Translations under genes and position numbers: made by a program
From: Alkalithermobacter paradoxus
Lineage (GTDB): Bacteria; Bacillota; Clostridia; Peptostreptococcales; Peptostreptococcaceae
Assembly (NCBI GenBank): GCA_002029295.1
Contig: MZGW01000009.1
Location: forward strand, 1-64,000
Length of the DNA: 64,000 nt
Direction: 5' to 3'
Shown: piece after piece, positions 25,781 to 36,731 of the stretch
Layout: each line of letters begins with the position of its first letter
Position numbering within the stretch: position 1 is the first letter of the stretch
Notes under the pieces: model-generated
Told to the model about the DNA's origin: nothing
The model's database searches: none
What the model saw: only the letters and a program-made list of their open reading frames with translations

Positions 25781-26993
25781 AAGCAATAGACTACACATAG
25801 CTATATTTGGAAGAAGAAATGCTGGAAAGTCATCGCTCATAAACTCTTTGACTAATCAAGATATAGCTCTTGTATCAAATGTAGCAGGAACAACAACAGA
25901 CCCTGTATATAAGGCTATGGAAATTCTTCCTATAGGACCTGTTGTTATAATAGATACTGCTGGAATTGATGATGAGGGAGCATTAGGAGAGCTTAGAGTT
26001 AAAAAGACTATAGAAGTTCTAAATAAAACAGATCTTGCAGTGGTAGTTGTAAATGCACTAGAAGGTGTTACAGACTTTGATAAAGATACAGTAGAAAAAA
26101 TCAAAAAGAAAAGAATTCCAGTAGTGGGAGCAGTAAATAAGATTGATGAAAAAGAAGTGTCGAATGAAGATCTTATTAAAATAGAAAAAGAACTCGGTAT
26201 TGATTGTGTAAGAGTAAGTGCTACAAGTAAAGAAGGAATAGATAATCTTAAAGATTTGATAATAAAACATGCTCCTAAGAATGATATAGAAAAGAAAATA
26301 GTAGGAGATTTGATAGAGCCAAATGACTTTGTAGTGCTAGTTACACCTATAGATAAAGCAGCTCCAAAAGGAAGGCTTATTTTACCTCAACAACAGACTA
26401 TAAGAGATATTATAGATCATGGTGGAATTGCTGTTGTAACTAGAGAAAGTGAGCTTAAGAGCACATTAGATAATCTAGGCAAAAAACCTAAGTTAGTTAT
26501 AACAGATTCTCAGGCATTTAAAATAGTAGATGAAATAACTCCAAAAGATATTCCTATGACTTCTTTTTCTATATTATTTGCTAGATATAAAGCAGATCTT
26601 GAAGAACTAGTTATAGGAGTTAAAGCTATAGAAACTTTAGAAGAAAATGATAATGTTCTTATATGTGAAGGATGTACTCATCACAGACAAGAAGGTGATA
26701 TAGGAAAAGATAAAATACCTAAGTGGATAGAAGAAATATCAAATGCTAAACTAAATTTTGAATGGGTTTCTGGAGTTAGCTATCCAAGTCCAGAAGAAAT
26801 GAAAAAATACAAGCTTATAGTCCACTGTGGAGGATGTATGCTAAATGCAAAGGAAATGCAGTATAGAGTAAATCATGCAGTAGAAAATAGCACCCCTATA
26901 GTTAACTATGGAGTACTTATAGGACATGTAACTAAAGTTTTAGATAGAGCACTTGATCCATTCCCTGTAGCTAAAGAGCTTTATAAAGGATAA
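25764..26993 (+). CDS. hydF: [FeFe]-hydrogenase maturation GTPase HydF
   Basis: HydF is the scaffold/carrier on which the [2Fe] subcluster is completed before transfer to apo-HydA. The 409-residue protein contains an N-terminal Era-like GTPase (GRRNAGKSS, DTAGID and NKID), a dimerisation region, and the C-terminal iron-sulfur ligands CEGCTHH and CGGCMLN. The chosen start is the ATG at 25764, 7 bases after GGAGGTG; an in-frame upstream ATG would add seven residues without a site. The 17-base overlap with hydE suggests coupled translation. Confidence 0.97.
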   Translation: MNQTPRSNRLHIAIFGRRNAGKSSLINSLTNQDIALVSNVAGTTTDPVYKAMEILPIGPVVIIDTAGIDDEGALGELRVKKTIEVLNKTDLAVVVVNALEGVTDFDKDTVEKIKKKRIPVVGAVNKIDEKEVSNEDLIKIEKELGIDCVRVSATSKEGIDNLKDLIIKHAPKNDIEKKIVGDLIEPNDFVVLVTPIDKAAPKGRLILPQQQTIRDIIDHGGIAVVTRESELKSTLDNLGKKPKLVITDSQAFKIVDEITPKDIPMTSFSILFARYKADLEELVIGVKAIETLEENDNVLICEGCTHHRQEGDIGKDKIPKWIEEISNAKLNFEWVSGVSYPSPEEMKKYKLIVHCGGCMLNAKEMQYRVNHAVENSTPIVNYGVLIGHVTKVLDRALDPFPVAKELYKG

Positions 26994-27023
26994 TCCTGTA
27001 GAAATTTTCTACAGGATTTTTTT
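26992..27023 (+). terminator. Terminator of the hydrogenase maturation operon
   Basis: The stem AATCCTGTAGAAA/TTTCTACAGGATT is followed by TTTTT at the hydF stop. Confidence 0.93.
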
Positions 27024-27088
27024 CACAAAAATTTAATCACCGAAGTAAGATAAATTGAGGACAAAAACATTATCAAGAGGGTGATTAA

Positions 27089-29176
27089 GTGAAAATAAGA
27101 CTTAATAGTATAAGATTAAAAATAATATATTCTATACTTCTTTGTTCTATCTTTATAGCTTCATTAGTTGGAGGAGTTAGTGTACTAAGAACAAGAAGTA
27201 TGATAGAAGAATATGCTCAAAAAGAACTCAGATATATATCAGAAAATAAAGGATATGAATTTGAAAATATTATGGATAATATATCAAGTTCAGTTGAAAG
27301 GTTAGGTGATACGGCACTAAACTTATTTGATATAAATGAATTTAATCAAAATGAATCGTATTTAAGAGAGTATATAAACGAAATGGATAGCATTATAAAA
27401 AGATACTCAGAAAATACTAAAGAAACATTTGGAGCTTATATATATCTAAATCCAGAGCTTAAAAATAAAGCATATGGAATATGGTATGCAGATATAAGTG
27501 GAAACAGAAACTTTCAAATACAAGAAGAAATATCGATTGATGAATTTAATAGAAATAATCCAGCTATGAATTGGTACTATAATGCAGTAGATAATAAAAG
27601 CGGAACTTGGATAGACCCTTACATGGAAAAAAGTATAAATAAATACTTAATATCCTACACTAAGCCTATATATGTAGACAATTTATTGATAGGGGTAGTT
27701 GGAATGGATATAGACTTTGATGTAGTTAAAGATGCAGTAAGAAAAATAAGGGCATATGATACTGGATATGCATTTTTGCTATCTAAAGAATACAACTTCT
27801 TAGCTCATCCTACATTAAAAATGGAAGATAATCTAAAAAATATAGACAATGGATCACTTGCATTTATGGCTGATGAGATATATCAGAATAAATCAGGAGT
27901 AATATCATACAAATTTAAAGGAGAAGATAAGATACTTGGATATTCGCATTTAAATAATGGATACACACTTGTAACATGTGTTGAATTTAATGAAGTATTT
28001 AGTGAAGTTAATAAGCTTGTAAGATTATCTATAACAATAATACTTTTAGGTGTAATACTAGCTATATCTATATCTTTATATATAGGAAATAAACTTACAA
28101 AACCTGTAATAGGAGTTACAGATGCACTAAATAAAACGGCAAATCTTGATATAAGTGATAACAAAGAATATGAATACCTTCTAAATTATAAAGATGAATG
28201 TAAGGATATGGGTAAATCTATAATAAAATTAAGGAAGGTTCTAAGAGATAGTATAAAAGTTCTTCATAAAAACTCTAAAGAGCTAATGCACCACAGCACA
28301 TTATTAACCAAAAACATAGAAGAATCATCATATGCTATTGAAGAAGTATCAAAGTCAACTGATGAGCTTGCAACAGGTGCTACAAAGCAAGCACAAAGTG
28401 CACAAGAAGGCCTTCAAAAGCTTGAAGATTTAGCTAAAAAGATTGATATATTAGGAAATGAAACTAAGATAATAAAAGAAGATATAGAAAATACAATAAG
28501 AGTAAATAAAGAAGGAGTAGAGTATGTAAGTGAGCTTAACAAGGCATCAAAAGAAAATGATGATGCAGTTCATAAGTTAACATCGAAAATGATTGAACTA
28601 GATAAAAGTTCATATCTAATTTCTAAGGCTGTATCAAGCATAGAAGCTATATCAGATCAAACAAACTTACTTGCACTTAATGCTGCTATAGAAGCAGCTA
28701 GAGCAGTAGATGCTGGAAGAGGATTTGTAGTTGTTGCAGATGAAATAAGAAAGCTTTCACAACAAGCTTCAGTTTATACAAAAGAAATAGGAGAAATAGT
28801 ATTAAGTGTGCAGATAAATATGGAAAGTATGAAAAAAGAAATAGAATACGCAGTAGAAGCTGTTAAAAAATCTAATGAAGCATCATCAAATGCAGAAAAA
28901 TCCTTTAATGAAATAGATAATGCTGTAAGCAAAATAATAAGAGAGGTTAGTACATTTGTAAAAAATATAGAAAGTATAAATGATGATAAAGACGATGTAG
29001 TTGCTTTTATACAAGAAATATCATCAATATCACAAGAATCAGCTGCTTCAACTCAGCAAGTTTCAGCATCTGTTGAGGAACAATTCTCATCTATGGAAGA
29101 GATATCATCCTCAGCTGAAGCCCTCTTAAACATAGTAAAAGAGCTTGATGAAATAGTTAACAAGTTCAAGATATAA
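27089..29176 (+). CDS. Methyl-accepting chemotaxis protein with Cache sensor
   Basis: The 695-residue transmembrane chemoreceptor has: first helix (about 9-31, [20 protein letters not shown]); an extracellular Cache-type sensor (about 35-300, with [20 protein letters not shown] and [13 protein letters not shown]); second helix (about 311-332); HAMP (about 333-390); and the cytoplasmic signalling domain with hairpin tip [20 protein letters not shown] (about 525-545). The start is GTG with AGAGGGTGA ahead. It is a single-gene unit between two terminators. The ligand is not predictable; this sensor type often binds small carboxylates, amino acids or amines. Confidence 0.93.
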   Translation: MKIRLNSIRLKIIYSILLCSIFIASLVGGVSVLRTRSMIEEYAQKELRYISENKGYEFENIMDNISSSVERLGDTALNLFDINEFNQNESYLREYINEMDSIIKRYSENTKETFGAYIYLNPELKNKAYGIWYADISGNRNFQIQEEISIDEFNRNNPAMNWYYNAVDNKSGTWIDPYMEKSINKYLISYTKPIYVDNLLIGVVGMDIDFDVVKDAVRKIRAYDTGYAFLLSKEYNFLAHPTLKMEDNLKNIDNGSLAFMADEIYQNKSGVISYKFKGEDKILGYSHLNNGYTLVTCVEFNEVFSEVNKLVRLSITIILLGVILAISISLYIGNKLTKPVIGVTDALNKTANLDISDNKEYEYLLNYKDECKDMGKSIIKLRKVLRDSIKVLHKNSKELMHHSTLLTKNIEESSYAIEEVSKSTDELATGATKQAQSAQEGLQKLEDLAKKIDILGNETKIIKEDIENTIRVNKEGVEYVSELNKASKENDDAVHKLTSKMIELDKSSYLISKAVSSIEAISDQTNLLALNAAIEAARAVDAGRGFVVVADEIRKLSQQASVYTKEIGEIVLSVQINMESMKKEIEYAVEAVKKSNEASSNAEKSFNEIDNAVSKIIREVSTFVKNIESINDDKDDVVAFIQEISSISQESAASTQQVSASVEEQFSSMEEISSSAEALLNIVKELDEIVNKFKI

Positions 29177-29203
29177 AGTGGTGGAATATCCACCACTTTT
29201 TTG
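29175..29203 (+). terminator. Terminator after the first chemoreceptor
   Basis: The stem AAAGTGGTGGA/TCCACCACTTT is followed by a T-run at the stop codon. Confidence 0.93.
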
Positions 29204-29318
29204 TGTGATTTCCACAAAAAAACTGTAATAAAAAATAAAATTTAAACTAGAAATATAGTAAGATATGGAGTATAATCTATAAGGCAATCAATAACAATCT
29301 GTATAAATAGGGGGAATA

Positions 29319-29375
29319 GTGGTGGATTTTTCAGAGCAAGAACATGATGAAAAATTAACTGGAAAAGGCGGATAG
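29319..29375 (+). CDS. Possible 18-codon leader ORF before the FNT gene
   Basis: GTG-GTG at 29319-29324 follows AGGGGGAATA at a plausible distance and opens an ORF encoding VVDFSEQEHDEKLTGKGG, ending in TAG. It lies in the ~230-base leader of the formate/nitrite-channel gene, so it could be a leader peptide. Without comparative support it may equally be chance. Confidence 0.2.
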   Translation: MVDFSEQEHDEKLTGKGG

Positions 29376-29436
29376 ATTTATAATTCAGAATATTGAGAAA
29401 TATATAACAGAATTATAAATAAAACTCGAAAGGACG

Positions 29437-30279
29437 ATGAGACATAAAATGGATAAGAAGATTTTAACGCCGCCAGAAATAGCACAGGCGATAGTGAGTG
29501 CTGGAATAAAAAAAGCTAATTTATCAACTATACAAATGGTACTTTTAGGATTATTTGCAGGTATGTTTATAGGATTTGGGGGTCACGCTTACATTACTGT
29601 AATGCAAACAATGAAACATATAGATGTTGGACTTATGAAACTTGTAGGTGGAATGGTATTCCCGGTAGGACTTATGATGGTTATTATGGCAGGTGGAGAG
29701 CTATTTACAGGAAATTGCCTTATGACTTTGGCACTTATGGATAAAAAAATAACTTTAAAACAAATGCTTAAAAACTGGGGAATAGTATATACGACAAACT
29801 GTCTAGCAATAGCTATAATGGCACTTGTAGTAGTGAGAACAGGATACTACAATGTAGGAGATCCTGTATATGATCTAGCAGTATCTATTGCTAATGGAAA
29901 AATGGCACTTGATTTTACTACAGTATTTATAAGAGGAATACTTTGTAATATATTAGTAGTTCTTACAGTATGGATGGTAGCTGGAGCACCAGATATGATA
30001 TCTAAGATATTTGCATGTTGGTTCCCTATAATTGTATTCGTATTAGGAGGATTTGAACATAGTATAGCAAATATGTTCTTTTTACCTGTAGCAAAGTTTG
30101 CAGGTCTTGATATAACTTGGGTAGATATGATGGTTAGAAATATAATACCAGCTACTCTTGGAAATATAGTTGGGGGAGCTATAATAGTTCCTGTTGTATA
30201 CTATGTAGCATATATACTTCCAACTAAAGAAGTAAAAAAAGCTCCTGTTCAAAGTTACGTAGCTATAACTAAAGAATAA
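29437..30279 (+). CDS. Formate/nitrite transporter family channel (FocA-like)
   Basis: The 280-residue, six-helix pentameric channel family conducts formate, nitrite, hydrosulfide or related monovalent anions. Typical FNT stretches are GLFAGMFIGFGGHAYITVMQ (the broken first helices), MAGGELFTGNCLMT and GFEHSIANMFFLP, and GNIVGGAIIVPVVYYVAY near the end. The start is uncertain: the ATG at 29437 has AAGGA only two bases ahead, while the ATG at 29449 is 14 bases away from it. Substrate cannot be decided. In a hydrogen-producing fermenter formate is plausible, but no formate enzyme lies nearby. Confidence 0.92.
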   Translation: MRHKMDKKILTPPEIAQAIVSAGIKKANLSTIQMVLLGLFAGMFIGFGGHAYITVMQTMKHIDVGLMKLVGGMVFPVGLMMVIMAGGELFTGNCLMTLALMDKKITLKQMLKNWGIVYTTNCLAIAIMALVVVRTGYYNVGDPVYDLAVSIANGKMALDFTTVFIRGILCNILVVLTVWMVAGAPDMISKIFACWFPIIVFVLGGFEHSIANMFFLPVAKFAGLDITWVDMMVRNIIPATLGNIVGGAIIVPVVYYVAYILPTKEVKKAPVQSYVAITKE

Positions 30280-30308
30280 GATGAAGCCAATTGGCTTCAT
30301 CTTTTTTT
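30279..30308 (+). terminator. Terminator of the FNT gene
   Basis: The stem AGATGAAGCCAA/TTGGCTTCATCT is followed by TTTTTT. Confidence 0.93.
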
Positions 30309-30375
30309 ATTATATATCAAAATGGATTTCTTTGAATATTATATTATAAAACGGAGTTTCAAAGGACGTGTTATT

Positions 30376-32802
30376 ATGGAAAAATATGATAAATTAGAAA
30401 GTATATACGAAACATTGTTTAAGATAATTCCTTATGCTGTTTTGATATTAGAAAATGGTGAAATAGTTGATTGTAACCAAACAGCTATTTGTATGTTTGG
30501 TTACGAAAATAAAGATGATATTATAGGGGTTGAGCCATTTAAACTATCTCCTACAATACAACCAAATGGATTAATATCAGATGAAAAAGGTAAAGCACAA
30601 ATTCAATATGCACTATCAAACGGAAATCATAAGTTTGAATGGGTTCATAAGAAAAGTGATGGAAGTGTATTTTTTTCAGAAGTAATTTTATCAAAGCTAT
30701 TTACAGAAGGATCTAATACAATATGTGCAATTATAAGAGATGTAACTGAATGGAAGATAATGCAAAACAAGATAAAAGAAAGTGAAAACAAATATAGAAG
30801 TTTGTTTGAGAAAAGCAATGCTGTAATGATTTTAATAGATCCAGAAACTAAAGATATAGTAGATGCTAACGATGCAGCATGTGTGTATTACGGATATACT
30901 AAAGAGAAATTGACATCTCTTAAAATTACAGCTATAAATGTATCAAAGAAAGAGGACCTATATGTTCAGATGGAGAGTGCAAAAAATAAAAAGACGAATT
31001 ATTTTTGCTTTAAGCACAGACTGTCAAGTGGGGAGATCAGAGATGTAGAAGTTTATGGTGGATTAATAGAAATAAACAGTAAGAAACTTTTGTACTCTAT
31101 TGTTCACGATATCACAGAAAAAGTAATGTTTGAGCAAAGGCTTATGATACAAAAATCGTACTTTAAACAGCTGTTTGAAAACTCACCAGATGCTATAGCA
31201 ATACTAGATAATGAAGGAAAAGTAATAAGTATAAACTTAGCATTTAAAGATTTATTTCAATATGACCTAGATGAGATAAAAGGAAAATTAATAACAAATA
31301 TAATCTGTATTGAAGGCAATCATGAGGAAGATATGAACTGTACAAGAATTGTTCAAAGTGGAAAAATTATAAGAAAAGAAACGATAAGAAAAGATAAACA
31401 AGGCAACTTAATTGATGTAAATCTTTTATCATATCCTATAATATATAACGATAAGCAAATAGGAATATACTCTATTTATACTGATATAAGAGAAAGAAAA
31501 AAATACGAAGAAAAGATACAGACATTAGCGTACACAGATAGCTTAACAGGCCTATATAACAGAGCATACTTTATAGACAGATTAAATTATGAGATTAATA
31601 AAAAAGAAAATAAAAATATAGGCATAATGTTTCTTGATTTAGATGGATTTAAAAAGATAAATGATACATTAGGGCATGTAGTAGGAGATAATGTACTAAA
31701 ATCATTTGCAGATAGAATAAAAAAATACGTTAGAAAAGAAGATATAATAGCTAGAATGGGTGGAGATGAATTTATAATACTATTACCAAACGTAGAAAAA
31801 AATGAAGAAATAATAGATATAGCAAAGAAAATAGTACAAAATCTTGAAAATATATTTGTAATAGAAGAACATAATTTATATTTGACAACAAGTATAGGAA
31901 TATCAACATATCCAAGTGACGGAACTGATGCCCACACATTAATAAAAAATGCAGATATAGCAATGTATAAAGCAAAAGAAAACATTCACTCAAAAATAGA
32001 AGTGTATTCACATAGAGCATCAAGTGAACTTAAAGAAAAATTTATTATAGATAATGATATTAGATCTGCTATTAGCAAAAATGAACTTTATATATGTTAT
32101 CAACCTATAGTAGATGTAATGAAGAAAAAAATTATAGGAGCTGAAGCATTGCTAAGATGGAACCATAGTGAATTAGGAAGTATTTCACCAAGTGAATTTA
32201 TACCTATAGCAGAGAAAAATGGATGTATAAATTCTATAGGCAATTGGGTTATAGAAAATGTATGTAGACAAAACAAATTATGGCAAGACTTAGGATACAA
32301 AAATATATTTGTATCTGTGAATGTTTCTGTAAGGCAGTTAGAAGAAAAGGATTTTGTAGAGAAAATAAAAAGCATACTAAAATCTACCAATCTAGATCCT
32401 AGATACTTAGAAATAGAAATAACAGAAAGTGCATATATGGAAAATATAGACAATATAATAAGTGAGTTAAAAAAATTAAAAGATATAGGAGTAGGAATAA
32501 GTATAGATGATTTTGGAACTGGATATTCTTCACTTAGTCAGCTTAGCAGGCTAAATATAGATAAACTAAAAATAGACAAATCATTCGTAGATAATATAGA
32601 GAATAATGATACAAATATAAAAATAGTAGGTGCAATAATAATGGTTGCGAAAAGTCTTAATATAGACGTTATTGCTGAAGGTGTTGAGAATAAAAGACAG
32701 TTAAGTATACTAAAAAAACAAAGGTGTAAAAAAGTTCAAGGATATGTATTTAGCAGGCCCCTTACACCTGATGAATTTGAAAAAAGGCTTATAAGACAAT
32801 GA
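30376..32802 (+). CDS. PAS-GGDEF-EAL cyclic-di-GMP turnover protein
   Basis: This 808-residue cytosolic signalling protein has three tandem PAS sensor domains (about 8-130, 135-250 and 255-380), then GGDEF and EAL. The diguanylate cyclase motif is intact (RMGGDEF, GGDEF at 462-466). The phosphodiesterase domain has EALLRW at 590, ESAYME, DDFGTGYSS, KIDKSF and AEGVE, so its metal-binding set also looks intact. Either activity or both may operate under PAS control. No membrane helix is present. The start is the ATG at 30376, served by AAAGGACG; in-frame upstream codons lack a site. Confidence 0.94.
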   Translation: MEKYDKLESIYETLFKIIPYAVLILENGEIVDCNQTAICMFGYENKDDIIGVEPFKLSPTIQPNGLISDEKGKAQIQYALSNGNHKFEWVHKKSDGSVFFSEVILSKLFTEGSNTICAIIRDVTEWKIMQNKIKESENKYRSLFEKSNAVMILIDPETKDIVDANDAACVYYGYTKEKLTSLKITAINVSKKEDLYVQMESAKNKKTNYFCFKHRLSSGEIRDVEVYGGLIEINSKKLLYSIVHDITEKVMFEQRLMIQKSYFKQLFENSPDAIAILDNEGKVISINLAFKDLFQYDLDEIKGKLITNIICIEGNHEEDMNCTRIVQSGKIIRKETIRKDKQGNLIDVNLLSYPIIYNDKQIGIYSIYTDIRERKKYEEKIQTLAYTDSLTGLYNRAYFIDRLNYEINKKENKNIGIMFLDLDGFKKINDTLGHVVGDNVLKSFADRIKKYVRKEDIIARMGGDEFIILLPNVEKNEEIIDIAKKIVQNLENIFVIEEHNLYLTTSIGISTYPSDGTDAHTLIKNADIAMYKAKENIHSKIEVYSHRASSELKEKFIIDNDIRSAISKNELYICYQPIVDVMKKKIIGAEALLRWNHSELGSISPSEFIPIAEKNGCINSIGNWVIENVCRQNKLWQDLGYKNIFVSVNVSVRQLEEKDFVEKIKSILKSTNLDPRYLEIEITESAYMENIDNIISELKKLKDIGVGISIDDFGTGYSSLSQLSRLNIDKLKIDKSFVDNIENNDTNIKIVGAIIMVAKSLNIDVIAEGVENKRQLSILKKQRCKKVQGYVFSRPLTPDEFEKRLIRQ

Positions 32803-32835
32803 AAAAGAAGAACGCAAAATGTTCTTCTTTTTTTG
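32802..32835 (+). terminator. Terminator of the GGDEF-EAL gene
   Basis: The stem AAAAAGAAGAAC/GTTCTTCTTTTT is followed by more T residues. Confidence 0.9.
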
Positions 32836-32929
32836 TCTATTTACCACTATAAACCTATATAAATATATAGAATTATCTGATATAATGTAGAAAAATACAT
32901 ACAAAACTTCAAAAAGAGGTGAATGTAAG

Positions 32930-34936
32930 GTGAAAAAAAGATCAGGTAATTTTTTTACAAGTAGTGTAAGAAACAGGCTTTTAGTTATCATAATATTATC
33001 TATTATGTTACCAGTACTTGCACTAGGATACTTTTCTCATAGTAAATCGTTCGAAATTTTAAAGGACAAGCTAGTTGTAACATCACAACAGGTTCTTAAT
33101 CAGTCTAAAGACTCTGTTGATGAATACCTTTTTGGACTTGAAAAGCAAATACTTGCTTTAAGTGATAATTTATCCTTTAGAAATATAGAAGATCAAGGCA
33201 TGAGAGATATGGCCGTTGAGTTTCTAAGAAATATTTCAGAAAATAATCCTAGTATGATAAACACATATTTTGCACTTGAAAATAAAGATATGCTTATATA
33301 TCCACATATAGATTTGCCAGAGGGGTACGACCCAACTTCTAGACCTTGGTATCAAGGAGCTATAAAGGATATAAATAAAACATACTTTACAGATCCATAT
33401 GCAGATGCTACTACTAATGAAATTGTAATGACTATATCAAGAGCTGTAGTAGAAAATGGAAAAGTAATAGGTGTAATAGGAGCAGATATAGACCTTAAAG
33501 TTTTATCACAAAAGATAGGTGATATATCTATAGGAAAAGAAGGTTACGTAGCTATACTTGCAAAAGATGGAAGCATACTAGCACATCCTGATACTAATAT
33601 GATAGGAACTGATATACCTATACAGCTTGGAATATGGGATGAAATGAAAGATAAAGATAGTGGATTTATAGAATATACTTATTCGGGAACAAATAGGTTT
33701 TCAAGCTTTGTAACAGATGAAGTATTAGGGCTTAAGTTTATGGCAGTTTTGCAAGAACATGAACTTTTAAATGACACTAATGTTATAAGAAATTTCATAT
33801 TATTTATATTAGCTATAGCTATTTTATCAGGAGCAGTTATAGCATTCTTTATAGCTAGAAGTACAGCAAATTCTATAAATGTACTAAACAGAGTATTTGA
33901 AAGTGCTGCAAATGGTGATTTAAGTATTAGAGCTACAAGTAAATATAATGATGAATTTGGAAAGCTTTCTGAAAATTTCAACACTATGATTGAAAACATA
34001 AGTGGACTAATTAAAGATGTAAAAAGTTCATCAAAGGTGGTATTAGATGCATCAACTATGCTTTCTGATATAACTGATCAAACTAGCATGTCAGCTTCAG
34101 AAGTTGCAAAGGCTGTTGAAGAAATAGCTAAAACTTCAAGCGAGCAAGCATCTGATACTGAACATGGAGCTATGAAGATAGAAGACCTTGCTAAAAATAT
34201 AGAAGATGTAACTTCATCTACTGACAATATAAATAATATATCTAATGAGGCTGATAAGCTAAGTGCTAAGGGACTTCAAATAGTAAATACATTAACTCAA
34301 AAATCAAAGGAAAGTGAAATTTCAGCAATAAAAGTTAATGAAATAGTTTCTGATGTTAGTAATTCTTCTATTGAAATTGGAAGTATTACAGATACTATAA
34401 CTCAAATAGCAGAGCAAACAAATTTACTAGCACTTAATGCTGCTATAGAAGCTGCAAGAGCTGGAGAGCAAGGAAGAGGGTTCTCTGTTGTAGCTGAGGA
34501 AGTTAGAAAGCTTGCAGTACAATCTTCTAGTGCGGCTAATGAAATAAAAGCTTTAATAGATGGTATACAGCTTAAATCTCAAAATGCTGTTAAAATGATG
34601 GATGAATCTAGAACTATAGTTAAAGACCAAACTCAAGCAGTTATTGATACTGAAAACATATTCAATGAAATATCAAATTCTATAAAAGCGTTATTAAGAA
34701 GTGCAGAAGAAATAAAAGGATTTAGTAGTGAGATGAGCATTAAAAAAGATGATATTATACAAATAATGGCATCTCTTGCAGCATCAGCTCAACAAACATC
34801 AGCTGGAACTGAAGAAGTATCAGCTTCAACTGAAGAACAATTAGCATCTGTTGAGCAAGTATCTTCTTACGTAGATAACTTAAAGAAACTTGCTACTGAT
34901 TTAGAAGTATCAATTAGTAAGTTTAAAGTAGATTAA
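32930..34936 (+). CDS. Methyl-accepting chemotaxis protein with dCache sensor
   Basis: A second chemoreceptor, 668 residues. First membrane helix about 16-36 ([19 protein letters not shown]); dCache sensor about 40-280 with [28 protein letters not shown] and the later GVIGADIDL, a pattern typical of dCache_1 domains that often bind amino acids or quaternary amines; second helix about 288-308; HAMP; and the signalling hairpin [20 protein letters not shown]. The start is GTG at 32930 after AAAGAGGTGA; a closer ATG at 32923 runs straight into a stop. It is flanked by terminators as a single-gene unit. Confidence 0.94.
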   Translation: MKKRSGNFFTSSVRNRLLVIIILSIMLPVLALGYFSHSKSFEILKDKLVVTSQQVLNQSKDSVDEYLFGLEKQILALSDNLSFRNIEDQGMRDMAVEFLRNISENNPSMINTYFALENKDMLIYPHIDLPEGYDPTSRPWYQGAIKDINKTYFTDPYADATTNEIVMTISRAVVENGKVIGVIGADIDLKVLSQKIGDISIGKEGYVAILAKDGSILAHPDTNMIGTDIPIQLGIWDEMKDKDSGFIEYTYSGTNRFSSFVTDEVLGLKFMAVLQEHELLNDTNVIRNFILFILAIAILSGAVIAFFIARSTANSINVLNRVFESAANGDLSIRATSKYNDEFGKLSENFNTMIENISGLIKDVKSSSKVVLDASTMLSDITDQTSMSASEVAKAVEEIAKTSSEQASDTEHGAMKIEDLAKNIEDVTSSTDNINNISNEADKLSAKGLQIVNTLTQKSKESEISAIKVNEIVSDVSNSSIEIGSITDTITQIAEQTNLLALNAAIEAARAGEQGRGFSVVAEEVRKLAVQSSSAANEIKALIDGIQLKSQNAVKMMDESRTIVKDQTQAVIDTENIFNEISNSIKALLRSAEEIKGFSSEMSIKKDDIIQIMASLAASAQQTSAGTEEVSASTEEQLASVEQVSSYVDNLKKLATDLEVSISKFKVD

Positions 34937-34951
34937 TAATATAACTTTTAG

Positions 34952-34992
34952 AAGGAGTATTTTATATAATATAAAATATTCCTTTTTTCTTT
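34952..34992 (+). terminator. Terminator after the second chemoreceptor
   Basis: An AT-rich stem (AAGGAGTATTTTATAT paired with ATATAAAATATTCCTT, one G-T pair) is followed by TTTTC-type runs. Confidence 0.8.
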
Positions 34993-35058
34993 TGACCTAA
35001 TGAACATTTAATTATATACTTTAAAGTGTTATATTTTATATTAAAAGGAGAGAAGACT

Positions 35059-35973
35059 ATGAATATGAACTACATTTACGATAGATTATTAGAAATATTA
35101 GATAAAGAAGATATATTAAGAGATGAACCAATGAAAAATCATACTTCATTTAAAGTAGGAGGGCCTGCTGATATACTTGTTACACCGAGAAATGAAGAAC
35201 AGATAGTTGATATCGTTAAATTTTTAAAGAAAGAAAATATACCTTTCTTTATAATGGGAAATGGATCTAATCTTTTAGTAAAAGATGGAGGAATAAGAGG
35301 AGTTGTTATAAAAATAGGTGATAACTACTCTGATTTTGAAATACAAGAAAATATTGTAAAAGCTAAGTCTGGAATATTACTTTCAAAACTTGCCAAAAAT
35401 ATACTAAAATCTGAACTTCAAGGATTTGAATTTGCAAGTGGTATACCGGGAAGTTTAGGTGGTGCAATAGCTATGAATGCAGGAGCTTATGGAGGAGAAA
35501 TGAAAGATGTTGTGACCTCAGTAAAGCTTTTAGATATGGATGGAAATATATTCGAACTTAGTAATGAAGAAATGGAATTTGGATACAGAAAGAGCATATT
35601 GACTAATAAAGATTTAGTGGTGCTTGAGGTTACTATGACTTTTCAAAAAGGAAGATATGAAGATATAAAAGCTATAGTAGATGATATAACAATAAAAAGA
35701 ACTACAAAGCAACCACTTAATCTTCCAAGTGCAGGAAGTACATTTAAAAGGCCAACAGGATACTTTGCAGCTAAATTAATAGAAGATGCAGGATTAAAAG
35801 GAGTTAGCTTTAAAGATGCACAAGTTTCTCCAAAACACTGTGGATTTGTTGTTAATTTAGGAAATGCTAGTGCAAAAGATATATTAAGCTTAATATCTAT
35901 AATCAAAAAGACTGTTAATGACAAATTTAATGTTCTTTTAGAAGAAGAAGTAAAAATAGTAGGAGAAGACTAA
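35059..35973 (+). CDS. murB: UDP-N-acetylenolpyruvoylglucosamine reductase
   Basis: MurB reduces UDP-GlcNAc-enolpyruvate to UDP-MurNAc with NADPH and FAD in cytosolic peptidoglycan synthesis. The 304-residue protein is a type II (short) MurB. FAD-binding features are NHTSFKVGGPADILVTP, MGNGSNLLVKDGGIRG and the GIPGSLGGAIAMNAGAYGGE loop. The catalytic region has LPSAGSTFKRP with the active-site serine, then AAKLIEDAGLKG. The start is the ATG at 35059 with AAAGGAG 8 bases ahead. It begins a cluster murB-PHP-rapZ-yvcK conserved in clostridia. Confidence 0.97.
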   Translation: MNMNYIYDRLLEILDKEDILRDEPMKNHTSFKVGGPADILVTPRNEEQIVDIVKFLKKENIPFFIMGNGSNLLVKDGGIRGVVIKIGDNYSDFEIQENIVKAKSGILLSKLAKNILKSELQGFEFASGIPGSLGGAIAMNAGAYGGEMKDVVTSVKLLDMDGNIFELSNEEMEFGYRKSILTNKDLVVLEVTMTFQKGRYEDIKAIVDDITIKRTTKQPLNLPSAGSTFKRPTGYFAAKLIEDAGLKGVSFKDAQVSPKHCGFVVNLGNASAKDILSLISIIKKTVNDKFNVLLEEEVKIVGED

Positions 35974-35988
35974 AAAGGAGAGCTTCAA

Positions 35989-36705
35989 ATGAAAATTATT
36001 GCAGATTATCATACTCATACAACTTACAGTCATGGAAAAGGAAGTATAGAAGATAATGTCAAAGCTGCTATAAGTAAGGGACTGAAGACTATAGGTATAT
36101 CAGATCATGGATATAAACATTTAGGATTTGGTGTAAAGTATAAAGATATACCTAAAATGAGAAAAGAAATAGATGAATTAAGAAAGAAATACCCTCAGAT
36201 TGAAATACTTATGGGAATTGAAGCTAATATATTAGATGATGAAGGCAATATTGATGTAGATAAAGAAACTCTAAAATATTTTGATTATATAATGGCAGGA
36301 TATCACTTTGGATCTATGCCTACACGACTTATAAAAGGTAGTATATATCATATTCTAAACTTTATGGGTCCCCTTAAAAAGGGCGCTATAAAGTACAACA
36401 CAAGGGCAGTTGTAAATGCTATGAAAAAGCACAATATATTTATAATTACTCATCCTGGTGCTAAGGCTATGATAGATCTTAAGGAAGTTGCAAGAGTTGC
36501 TAAAGAAACTGATACAGCTCTTGAAATTAACTCTCATCATGGGCATTTGACTGTAGATGAGCTAATGTTAGTTAAAGATACAGGAGTTAAATTTGCTATA
36601 GGTTCAGATGCTCACGCTCCTGAGGATGTAGGTAAATTCACAAGTGCAATAGAAAGAGCAAGAGAAGCTAAAGTAAATGAAGAACAAATAATAAACATAA
36701 ATTAA
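35989..36705 (+). CDS. PHP-domain phosphoesterase
   Basis: The 238-residue cytosolic metal-dependent hydrolase has PHP motifs DYHTHTTYSHG (about 6-16), GISDHGY, the MGIEANI strand with its metal-ligand Glu, ITHPGA (about 151-156), NSHHG and the C-terminal GSDAHAPEDVG (about 209-219). It covers the full histidinol-phosphatase-like PHP fold as in YcdX-type phosphatases. The substrate is unknown. It is translated 15 bases after murB, and the same neighbourhood with rapZ recurs in related genomes as far as recalled. Confidence 0.9.
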   Translation: MKIIADYHTHTTYSHGKGSIEDNVKAAISKGLKTIGISDHGYKHLGFGVKYKDIPKMRKEIDELRKKYPQIEILMGIEANILDDEGNIDVDKETLKYFDYIMAGYHFGSMPTRLIKGSIYHILNFMGPLKKGAIKYNTRAVVNAMKKHNIFIITHPGAKAMIDLKEVARVAKETDTALEINSHHGHLTVDELMLVKDTGVKFAIGSDAHAPEDVGKFTSAIERAREAKVNEEQIININ

Positions 36706-36731
36706 CTGTATTTTGATGGGAGATGAACATA

